From CAVSXS01 sp963767715 (lineage in GTDB: Bacteria; Chloroflexota; Ktedonobacteria; Ktedonobacterales; Ktedonobacteraceae), in contig CAVYFA010000016.1 in the NCBI GenBank assembly GCA_963767715.1, forward strand, positions 62,001 through 126,000: DNA of 64,000 nt. Reading direction: 5' to 3'. Numbering within the stretch: position 1 is the stretch's first letter; each line of letters begins with the position of its first letter. Of this stretch, positions 52,200 through 60,079 are shown piece after piece. The notes below the pieces were generated by a model, which ran no database searches, was not told where the DNA came from, and saw only the letters and a program-made list of their open reading frames with translations. Both the position numbers and the translations under genes were made by a program.

Positions 52200-52224
52200 C
52201 AGTTAGCATAAGTCCCCTCTAATG

Positions 52225-52233
52225 TGATATACT
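52225..52233 (+). promoter_or_regulatory. extended -10 promoter of obgE
   Basis: TGATATACT, an extended -10 element, lies about 60 bases before the obgE start. No good -35 box was seen. Confidence 0.45.
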
Positions 52234-52293
52234 GCGATTCACCACAACACACGAGAGCGCTTCACGAGTAGAAGAGGTATACCGGGATAAATC

Positions 52294-53595
52294 ATGTTTT
52301 ACGACAATACCAAAATATTTGTTAAGGCGGGGAATGGCGGCAATGGCTCCATTCACTTCCGCCGCGAGAAGTTCGCACCCTTTGGAGGGCCGGACGGCGG
52401 CGATGGTGGCAGGGGCGGCAGTGTATATATCGAGGCCACGCCCAATCTGAATACCCTCATCGAATACCGCTACCGCCAGCACTTCAAGGCCGGAACAGGC
52501 GAGCCGGGCGCTCGTCAGAAGATGCACGGTGCCAGCGGCGACGATATCGTGCTGTCGGTCCCATGCGGCACCGTCGTGCGCGATGCAGAAACGAAGCAAA
52601 TGCTCGCCGACCTGGTCGAGCCGGGCCAGCGTGTCATGGTGGCGCGCGGTGGGCGTGGCGGCCTCGGTAACGTGCATTTTGCCACGGCGACCCACCAGGC
52701 GCCCCACGAGTCGCAGAACGGCGAACCGGGCGAGGAGCGCTGGCTGCTGCTCGAATTGCGCCTCATCGCCGATGTAGGGCTGGTCGGCTACCCGAACGCC
52801 GGCAAGTCCACACTGCTCTCAGTCGTCACGGCGGCGAAGCCCAAAATCGCCGATTATCCCTTCACTACGCTCACGCCAAATCTGGGCGTTGTCGCCGTCG
52901 GCCAACCTGGCAGCGGCGACGAGTTTGGTTTCGTGCTCGCCGACATCCCTGGCTTGATCGAGGGCGCGGCCCAGGGCGTCGGGCTGGGGCTCGAATTCCT
53001 ACGACATGTACAGCGCACCCGTCTGCTGCTGCACATCCTGGATGGTGCATCTCCTGAGCGCGACCCCTGGCAGGATTTCCTGAACATCAACAAGGAACTG
53101 CACGAATATGATGAGCGACTGGCAACGCGCCCCCAGATCATCGTCTTCAACAAGATGGACTTGCCCGAGGCGCAGGAACGCTGGCCGGCCGTCAAAGCGA
53201 TGGCTGAAAAGCATGGCTACCCGGCTTTCGCCATCTCTGCCGCCGCCCACCAGGGCACGAGCGAGCTGATGGCATATGCCGCCAACCGGCTGCAAGAGAT
53301 ACAGCAAGAAGAAGCAGAACGGGCCGCGCAGGTCATACAGCCTGAGGATGGCGTTGTCCTGCGCCCGCAACCGGAGGATGCCTTCACGGTCGCTCGTGAG
53401 AATGGCGTCTATATCGTGCGCGGCAGGCGCGTGGAACGCACCGTCGGTATGACCAACCTGGACAGCGATGAAAGTATGGATCGCTTGCAGGTTACACTGG
53501 AGAAGATGGGTGTCACGAGGGCGCTTGAGGAAGCGGGCGTCAAAGTTGGAGATCGAGTGCGTTTTGGAAAGGTCGAATTGTACTGGGGTGAGTAA
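52294..53595 (+). CDS. obgE: GTPase Obg/CgtA
   Basis: An essential ribosome-assembly and stress GTPase. 433 aa: the glycine-rich Obg domain (1-158; VKAGNGGNGSIHFRREKFAP, GGRGGSVYIEA), the G domain (P-loop VGYPNAGKSTLLS, ADIPGLIEGA, FNKMDLPEAQ, SAAAHQG), and the C-terminal OCT domain (EDAFTVARENGVYIVRGRRV, ending VRFGKVELYW). The start ATG 52294 matches the conserved N-terminus of the family. It is followed after 8 bases by the CHAT protein gene, so both are probably on one transcript. Confidence 0.96.
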   Translation: MFYDNTKIFVKAGNGGNGSIHFRREKFAPFGGPDGGDGGRGGSVYIEATPNLNTLIEYRYRQHFKAGTGEPGARQKMHGASGDDIVLSVPCGTVVRDAETKQMLADLVEPGQRVMVARGGRGGLGNVHFATATHQAPHESQNGEPGEERWLLLELRLIADVGLVGYPNAGKSTLLSVVTAAKPKIADYPFTTLTPNLGVVAVGQPGSGDEFGFVLADIPGLIEGAAQGVGLGLEFLRHVQRTRLLLHILDGASPERDPWQDFLNINKELHEYDERLATRPQIIVFNKMDLPEAQERWPAVKAMAEKHGYPAFAISAAAHQGTSELMAYAANRLQEIQQEEAERAAQVIQPEDGVVLRPQPEDAFTVARENGVYIVRGRRVERTVGMTNLDSDESMDRLQVTLEKMGVTRALEEAGVKVGDRVRFGKVELYWGE

Positions 53596-53603
53596 TAGCA
53601 TCT

Positions 53604-56600
53604 ATGGGAGAGACACTCAACCTGCAATTTTATCGTCGCGAGAATGGCTCCTTTGAGATACGCGTCAAGGAAAGCTGGTCCGGGCATAGCGTTCGAGGCG
53701 ACTTTGCTCCACTTTATAATGCGAAGCAACTGCGTACGCTGCTAAAAAAGCTTAATACGCAGGAGGTCGGCGAGCACGAGTTGATTGAGATTGGTCATCG
53801 TCTGTTTCTGGCCCTCTGCGGCACGCCTGCCATATCGAGTGCACCTGCCCTACCCCTTCCGCCTGTCATATCCGGTACAACCGGGAATCAGGGGCTAACT
53901 CCTGGCACGAAAGCGGATGGATCGGCGGAACACTCTGTGCAGGCGATGCTGCGTAGCGTTATTCAACGCACTCTGCGCAGGCGAGGCACCGTTGCCTTGA
54001 CGCTGATCTTTTCGGAGGGCTGTGAGGAATTTATCGGCTATCCCTGGGAATTGTTGCACAACGGTGAGCACTTCCTGCTCGTATCTGGAATCTTTACGCT
54101 GACGCGCGCGTTGCTACTACCCGATTTGCCGGCGCAGGCCGAATTGCCTGTCTATCCCCCGCTGCGCTTGCTCTACATCGGAGCTTCGCCCATCGATTTA
54201 CCGCCGTTGGAGCTGGAAACTAGCTTCGAAAGTCTGTGGCGCGGCCTCCTGCCACTGATTGAGGAACGCCAACTCGAAGTGGACAGGCTGGAGCCACCAA
54301 CCTATGACGAACTGGTGCGCTACCTCAATTCCAATGGTGGTGCCGGCTCCTTCAATGATCGGGATAATACCCTGCCCTGCTACGCCGTGCATTTCGACGG
54401 CCATGGTGCGTTCGGTCGCCTTTGCTCGGCGGATGACTGCGACGAACTTAACGATATCGATGCTCGGGTTTGCCGCGCGTGCAAAAGGTCGTTAGGTAAG
54501 GCCCCGGCTCAAACATTTTTGTGCTTCTGTGATAAGGAAGGTCGCAACCACTATATCAGCACCGAGTCGTTGCGCGAGTTGTTTGTCAGCACCGATGTAC
54601 GACTGGCCGTCTTCTGCGCCTGTGGTACCGCGCACTATGTTGAGGACCGCCAACGCCAGGAGCGCCGGGCAGCCGTAGACGCAAGCCTGGCGATGGCGCT
54701 GGTAAGGGCGCAGGTTCCGGCGGTGGTGGCGATGCCGTTTTCTATCCAGGATAACCTCAGTCCAACCTTCATGTATCATTTTTACGATGCCATCGCCGCG
54801 GGTCGCACTCTGGAAGAAGCTCTCGAGCGCTCGCGCCAGGCCATGCTGCCTATTAAAGTACCCGCCTGGTTCGTGCCAGTTCTCTATCGCCATGTGGTCG
54901 AGGGACAGATAGGCCCGGTACCGCTGCTGGCCAGCGAGAATGAGCCGCAGACGCCCGAGCATCCCCTGGCGCATATGAGAGCAACCAGCACATTTGTCGG
55001 GCGCGAGCGCGAAATTCAGGAACTTTCGGCCTTTCTTGAAGGAGCGGTGCGGGGTGATGGCAGAAGATCCCGGCCGGTCACGCATCACCTGGCGCTGACT
55101 GGCCAGACCGGCATTGGCAAGAGTGAACTGGCCTTTGAGGTAGCACGCCGCAATGCCGGGAAGTTTCCAGGCGGCATTATCGGCATTTCCTTGCAGACCG
55201 GTAAAACGCTTGGCGATGCGTTCATCGAAATGATGCATTCCTTGCATGTTCACTCCAAATCGATGAATACAGTTGATGTGTCCCAATGCGAGCGTGCTGT
55301 GCTGAATGCCTACCGGGGACTGGCAAACCGCGACCTGGCTTGCCTACTGCTGCTCGACGGCTTCGAGGAGATCGAGCAGAGCCCAGAGATAGGTCAATGG
55401 TACCGTTTCCTGTGCGCTCTGCCCGAACACGTCATTGTGCTGCTTACCTCGCGTTCCAACCCATCGTCAATTGCCACCTTGGAGGGCGCTACCTGTCGCT
55501 GGTATGAGTATGCTGTTGGCAAGATGGAGAGCGAGGACATCCTCAAACTCTTCACAGCGCTAGCTGCCAGCAGCGGCCTGGATGAGCGCATTCATCTCAT
55601 CGAGCCGCACCAGCAGGGCATTTTGCGGGAGATCGCCACCCTGCTTGATGGCTATCCCCTGGGTGCGCAACTGATCTTCGGCGCGGCCCGCACAATTCAC
55701 GGCAGAATCTTCACGCCAGAAGCTGCCACTCGCTCGCTCGAAGAGGTGCGCGAGGAACTACGCGAAGCGCCGCCGGAGGGCATGTCCGAACAACTGGAAA
55801 TCGCCTACCATCGTCTCTCGCCTGCCGCCCAGCAGCTCCTCCCGTACCTGTCGGCCTTCAAGTTGCCTTTCAGCCATCAGCAAATTGAGACTCTCTTTTC
55901 GCCAGAAATCTCAGAGAAGGCACGTGCCTTCAAGCGCCTGGAACTGGAGCCGAATCTACAGCGCTTGCCAGAAGTGGATGCAACTGCAATGCGCATGTCC
56001 GTTGTTGATATTCCCCCGGAACTGGCGAAGAACAGGCGAACTGCACGCGACGAGCTGGTGCGCTCGTCCTTTATCCAGTTCGATGGGCGAGTTTACACCA
56101 TCCATACGCAGGTGCGCCATTTTGCACTGGCGCATCTTGAGAAGGAGGAGCGCAACAAAGTTCACCGGGCCGTCGCTGCCTACTACAGCAGCCAGCCACA
56201 GCCCAGCCCGGACGAGTGGTTCGCTGCCTTTGAGCACCTGGAAGACGCGGGCGAGGCCCAGGACTTGCATATGGCTGTTCACCTGCTCGTACGTGCATCG
56301 CGGGCGCTGCGCAGCCGGGGCCACGCTGCGGCGCTGCGAACCATGCTGCGCCGGGCTGAGTCTTATACCCTCAGTTTCGGTGACGCGGCAGGTGAGGCAC
56401 GTGTTCAGTTCTGCCTTGGAGTGATCCTTGGCCAGTTGGGAAAGTACGCAGAGGCGCTGGGCTGCCTGACGCGCAGTCTGAACCTGCATCGACAGTTGCA
56501 TGAGCGCGACGAAGAAGCCTGGACGCTGCATGAGCTTGCTGTGCTTTTCCGTGAAGAAGGGCAGTATGGGCAGGCGAGCCAGCATGCTCAGGATGCCCTC

Positions 56601-57566
56601 CGCCTCTTCCGCGAAGTCGGCGATGTTAGAGGTGAAGCATCGACGCAGGTAGTGCTGGGCGATGTCAGTCGCGGACACGGGTATTATTTTGACGCCCTGG
56701 GTCACTTTGAACGTGCACTTTCCACCTTTCGCAGCCTGCAGAACGATGAAGGGTATGCAACAGCCCTGCGAGGACGCGGTACCGTGCATGAGGCGCTCGG
56801 CAAGTACGCGGAGGCGCTGGCGGATCACGAGGAGAGTCTGCGCCTCTTCAGTTCCCTTGGTGAGCGCATCGAGCAGGCATGGGTCATGGCCAATCAGGCG
56901 GCGGTCTATCTTGCTCTTGCCCGCTTTGATCGTGCGAAGACCCTCTGTGCGGAAGCGTTAGCCATCTTCCGCGGGCACGGCGACCGGCGTGGCGAAGGCT
57001 GGGCGCTGCGCTTGCTAGGCAATGTCACGCATAAGCAGGGCAGCAACGGTGATGCACGTGCATATTATAGTCAGTCGCTTGCTATCTTCAATGATCTTGG
57101 AGACAGAGTCGACTCAGCGCGAGTGATGAACCTCCAGGGCGCTGTTGCGCTGGCCGAGGGTGAGTATCTCGATGCGAAAGAGTTGTACGAACAGGCCCGC
57201 ACGCTTGCCGAGGCGCAGGAGGCCCGCCAGGTCGTGGGTCGCGCCTTGCGTGGCATGGGTGATGTCGCCAGCGCTTTGCGCCATTTCGCTGATGCCGAAC
57301 GCTATTATGCCGAGGCCGATATCATTGCTCAGATGCTCGATGTACCCGCCGAACGCTTCGAAGTGCTGTACCGCAGGGGCCACCTCTACGCCGCCCAGGA
57401 ACACTACCAGCAAGCCCTTGAGACCTGGGTACAGGCTCTCTCGCAGGATCATCGCATCGACCATCCTGAGCGCCAGGAACACGAAGCCAGCATCGCCACC
57501 TTTGTCTCCGAGCATCACCTGGAAGAAAACTACGCCGCGCTGCGCAGCCAGTATGGACTGAGCTGA
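53604..57566 (+). CDS. giant CHAT protease-like / STAND NTPase / TPR protein
   Basis: A 1320-aa multidomain protein. The CHAT (caspase-HetF) domain spans about 100-430. The His is at 267 in HFDGHGAFG and the Cys at 340 in VFCACGTAHY. Between them lies an insertion with four cysteines (274, 279, 290, 293: CSADDC...CRAC) that looks like a zinc ribbon. A STAND/NB-ARC ATPase follows with Walker A GQTGIGKS (500-507) and Walker B LLLLDGFEE (Asp585). Tetratricopeptide repeats fill about 920-1310. The layout fits a ligand-sensing, proteolytic cell-death or defence switch, but no target is known. It starts 8 bases after obgE. Confidence 0.88.
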   Translation: MGETLNLQFYRRENGSFEIRVKESWSGHSVRGDFAPLYNAKQLRTLLKKLNTQEVGEHELIEIGHRLFLALCGTPAISSAPALPLPPVISGTTGNQGLTPGTKADGSAEHSVQAMLRSVIQRTLRRRGTVALTLIFSEGCEEFIGYPWELLHNGEHFLLVSGIFTLTRALLLPDLPAQAELPVYPPLRLLYIGASPIDLPPLELETSFESLWRGLLPLIEERQLEVDRLEPPTYDELVRYLNSNGGAGSFNDRDNTLPCYAVHFDGHGAFGRLCSADDCDELNDIDARVCRACKRSLGKAPAQTFLCFCDKEGRNHYISTESLRELFVSTDVRLAVFCACGTAHYVEDRQRQERRAAVDASLAMALVRAQVPAVVAMPFSIQDNLSPTFMYHFYDAIAAGRTLEEALERSRQAMLPIKVPAWFVPVLYRHVVEGQIGPVPLLASENEPQTPEHPLAHMRATSTFVGREREIQELSAFLEGAVRGDGRRSRPVTHHLALTGQTGIGKSELAFEVARRNAGKFPGGIIGISLQTGKTLGDAFIEMMHSLHVHSKSMNTVDVSQCERAVLNAYRGLANRDLACLLLLDGFEEIEQSPEIGQWYRFLCALPEHVIVLLTSRSNPSSIATLEGATCRWYEYAVGKMESEDILKLFTALAASSGLDERIHLIEPHQQGILREIATLLDGYPLGAQLIFGAARTIHGRIFTPEAATRSLEEVREELREAPPEGMSEQLEIAYHRLSPAAQQLLPYLSAFKLPFSHQQIETLFSPEISEKARAFKRLELEPNLQRLPEVDATAMRMSVVDIPPELAKNRRTARDELVRSSFIQFDGRVYTIHTQVRHFALAHLEKEERNKVHRAVAAYYSSQPQPSPDEWFAAFEHLEDAGEAQDLHMAVHLLVRASRALRSRGHAAALRTMLRRAESYTLSFGDAAGEARVQFCLGVILGQLGKYAEALGCLTRSLNLHRQLHERDEEAWTLHELAVLFREEGQYGQASQHAQDALRLFREVGDVRGEASTQVVLGDVSRGHGYYFDALGHFERALSTFRSLQNDEGYATALRGRGTVHEALGKYAEALADHEESLRLFSSLGERIEQAWVMANQAAVYLALARFDRAKTLCAEALAIFRGHGDRRGEGWALRLLGNVTHKQGSNGDARAYYSQSLAIFNDLGDRVDSARVMNLQGAVALAEGEYLDAKELYEQARTLAEAQEARQVVGRALRGMGDVASALRHFADAERYYAEADIIAQMLDVPAERFEVLYRRGHLYAAQEHYQQALETWVQALSQDHRIDHPERQEHEASIATFVSEHHLEENYAALRSQYGLS

Positions 57567-57594
57567 CAATTTTCTCTTCTTCCCGCGTCTATCT

Positions 57595-57622
57595 ATGACA
57601 GATCAGTCTATTCTGTTATAAT
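57595..57622 (+). promoter_or_regulatory. promoter of the beta-propeller protein gene
   Basis: ATGACA (57595-57600) and TATAAT (57617-57622) are 16 bases apart. The leader is about 140 bases long. Confidence 0.6.
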
Positions 57623-57767
57623 GATCACATCCATACAGAACCTGGTAAAAGCTCACTTCGTTTTAGTGCATCGGGTTATTGTGACAATGCTTCTTTTGCC
57701 TGATACTGGATATACAACCGAGAACTCCAATAGGTATTAGTTGAGCTTTGTTAAAGAGGAGGAACTC

Positions 57768-59279
57768 ATGGCAGTACAAACTCAGTCACCACCAGGCGCG
57801 AAAAGACCCGGGACGAAAGGTTCCGGTATAGGCAGAGGCTTTACTTTGATAGTTGGAATAATCTGCTTCAGCTTACTTGCCTACTTGCTGTTTCAGATCG
57901 TTCACCAGTTAGTCACCCCCGCGGTCGCTCACCGGCTCGTACAGTTGGAGGATATTCCGCTGCCCACCGGGTTTCCTCTGTCTGGCGGGTCGCCCTCCAT
58001 CGCGGAGGAAAAATTGCTGGCCGCAGGAACTGACCCGAAAGCGCTGACCCCCGGTGTGGCACTATCACAATTTAGTGACGGATTTGATTTCCAGACGATT
58101 GATCCAACCCTGCATCTCCTGTTTGTTGCCCATACCGGGCCAAATCCCGACTTGATGGCGCAGGCTCATATCGGCTTTGATCCAAATCGCGACGGGCCAT
58201 TCGATGGGCATATCGTTGTTATCAATACACTGACGAACACGGTCGTTGGGCGTGTGAATGTTCCCCAGGTCGCCGGAATGATATACGTGCCTCAACTGGA
58301 TAAAGTCTTTGCCGCCGATGGTCAAGACAATTACATCGCCGACATCAATCCACACACGCTCAAAGTCACTGCCACCATTCAACTTCAAGACAACGAAAGT
58401 CCTGACGCCATGGTGTACGATCCAGATCACAAACTGCTTTTTGTGTCCGATCCAGGCGCTCCGGCTAATCCAGATGTAGATATGAATGCAAGCAGAAGCA
58501 ACGAGAACGTCGCGGCGATCAATCCCGTTACTGATAAGTTGATCCGGTATATCAATCTAGGCAACGTAGATCTGCTTCCTGGGGAGGTTATTCATCCTGC
58601 CGATAAGATACCGCTGATAGCGGATACAAAAAATCCTGGGAAATTCATTCCTAAATTTGGGCATGACGTAGGACACGACCAGTACTATAATGGATTCATC
58701 TACGTGACTTCACAAGTCTTGACAGATGGCAATATTCTAGATCCACTTTTCTTGCCGCCTGCCGGAACGGGTGAATTATTCCAGATCAATGCGGTGACGA
58801 TGCAAATCGTCGGAGAAATAGATCTGCCGCCCTCGTGTAGTACTCCCCATGGTTTCGCCATCGATGCCTCTCAGCATACCGGGTACATCGCCTGCACCGA
58901 TTCTGCCCCCAGCGATTCTGGCCGCACCCTCTTCGAGAATCTGGTGAGGGTGGATCTTGGCAATCCGAATGCTTTGAAGGTGATCCAGACCGATCCCAAC
59001 AAGGCGCGCTTAGAGCCTGGCCCTGACATCGTCAGGATCGATCAAAACCCCAGCTTACATATAGATGTCCTGTTTGTGGCATGTAAGGCGGGCATATCCA
59101 TCTTTGATATCACTCCGGGTAAGCCGTTTACCAAGCTCGGCGATGAAATCGTCGGCAAGGGAACTCACAGTCTTGTCGTCGATCCGGTGACGCAGCTCGT
59201 GTACCTGCCGATTATTATTGGGGGTAGACCGGTTTTGAGAGTTGCCAGGTATAACCCCAACGGGCAATCAACTTTCTAA
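57768..59279 (+). CDS. membrane-anchored YncE-like beta-propeller protein
   Basis: A 503-aa protein: a short basic cytoplasmic part, one membrane helix (FTLIVGIICFSLLAYLLFQI), and a long outer domain with propeller blades typical of YncE/NHL-like proteins (HIVVINTLTNTVVGRVNVPQ; DNYIADINPHTLKVTATIQL; ENVAAINPVTDKLIRYINLG; GELFQINAVTMQIVGEIDLP; VGKGTHSLVVDPVTQLVYLP). GAGGAGGAA precedes ATG 57768 at 5 bases; the frame from 57741 starts upstream of that site. The function is unknown; binding or scaffolding is typical of such folds. Confidence 0.82.
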   Translation: MAVQTQSPPGAKRPGTKGSGIGRGFTLIVGIICFSLLAYLLFQIVHQLVTPAVAHRLVQLEDIPLPTGFPLSGGSPSIAEEKLLAAGTDPKALTPGVALSQFSDGFDFQTIDPTLHLLFVAHTGPNPDLMAQAHIGFDPNRDGPFDGHIVVINTLTNTVVGRVNVPQVAGMIYVPQLDKVFAADGQDNYIADINPHTLKVTATIQLQDNESPDAMVYDPDHKLLFVSDPGAPANPDVDMNASRSNENVAAINPVTDKLIRYINLGNVDLLPGEVIHPADKIPLIADTKNPGKFIPKFGHDVGHDQYYNGFIYVTSQVLTDGNILDPLFLPPAGTGELFQINAVTMQIVGEIDLPPSCSTPHGFAIDASQHTGYIACTDSAPSDSGRTLFENLVRVDLGNPNALKVIQTDPNKARLEPGPDIVRIDQNPSLHIDVLFVACKAGISIFDITPGKPFTKLGDEIVGKGTHSLVVDPVTQLVYLPIIIGGRPVLRVARYNPNGQSTF

Positions 59280-59300
59280 AGGAGGGTTTGCGCTAAATTT

Positions 59301-59337
59301 GGCCTGTCATCCGGAGCGAAGCGAAGGATGACAGGCC
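59301..59337. repeat. short palindrome of the TGTCATCC type
   Basis: GGCCTGTCATCC and GGATGACAGGCC form a perfect 12-bp stem with the 13-base loop GGAGCGAAGCGAA. It lies 22 bases after the propeller gene. It is related to the larger inverted repeat at 9661-9738. Confidence 0.8.
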
Positions 59338-59511
59338 CTCTGTGGTCGGGAACGTTCATTATCGGCCGTGGCAGCGAGCAATCGGGCCCGACGGGTTGTT
59401 CCGCAATGCTTACGAGGATCTGGTTTGATGGGAGCCCAGGTGGGCGGTCTCTTCCAGGAAACGGACGAAGCGCTTGAAGCGGGTTGCGATGGGTGTGGTT
59501 CCTTCGTGCCT

Positions 59512-59737
59512 GGAGTGGACTTGTTAAAAATACCGGCGTTCCAGAAAATATTTTTTGGGCCTGATCAAGCCGCCTGAGAAGGGGCTTCAGGCAGGCACCG
59601 ATGATCATTTACCGCTCAAAATGAGCGGTAAATTTCCAGGATGCTCGCCGCGGCGGGCTTATGTAGTGAGAAGCGACGGTCGACGGGGGCCGGGAGGCGT
59701 GGTCGCGCCGGCGGGAAGAAGGCGGCGATCACCAGGG
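59512..59737 (+). repeat. dispersed multi-palindromic repeat, copy 3
   Basis: Same order of blocks as copies 1 and 2: GGAGTGGACTTG; GCGTTCCAGAAAATATTTTT; CCGCCTGAGAAG; GCTTCAGGCAGG; CCGATGATCATTTACCGCTC; GAGCGGTAAATTTCCAGGA; GTGAGAAGCGACGGTCGAC; and GGCGGCGATCA. The perfect TTTACCGCTCA/TGAGCGGTAAA hairpin is conserved. Confidence 0.88.
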
Positions 59738-60079
59738 GCAGGATCAAGCCGAGAATGCGCATTAACGAAGAAATGCGGACATCGTACCATCATTGGACTG
59801 GCCGATAATGGAGATTCACGAATAAAGGCGGACAGTATAGCATCCAGCGGACTGGCCGATCAATCGGCGGTGGCCACGATAAATCCGGCCCTACTCTTGC
59901 TTGGGCGATCAATGGGGGCCGACCGATGGCCCGATCCATTGGTTAATGGGCATGAACAGTCAAAATTCAATCAGCATCGGCTTAGCAAGCCATTTTGCGT
60001 AATTCATTCAGTTAAGAACTGCCAAGCTCATTTGAAGCATGCCTAGTGTTGCATAATTGCCCTCTCCCACTAAGCTCTT
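59738..60079. other. intergenic region without a recognisable gene
   Basis: Contains only short direct repeats of GGACTGGCCGAT (near 59795 and 59850). No reading frame with a start signal was seen. Confidence 0.5.
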
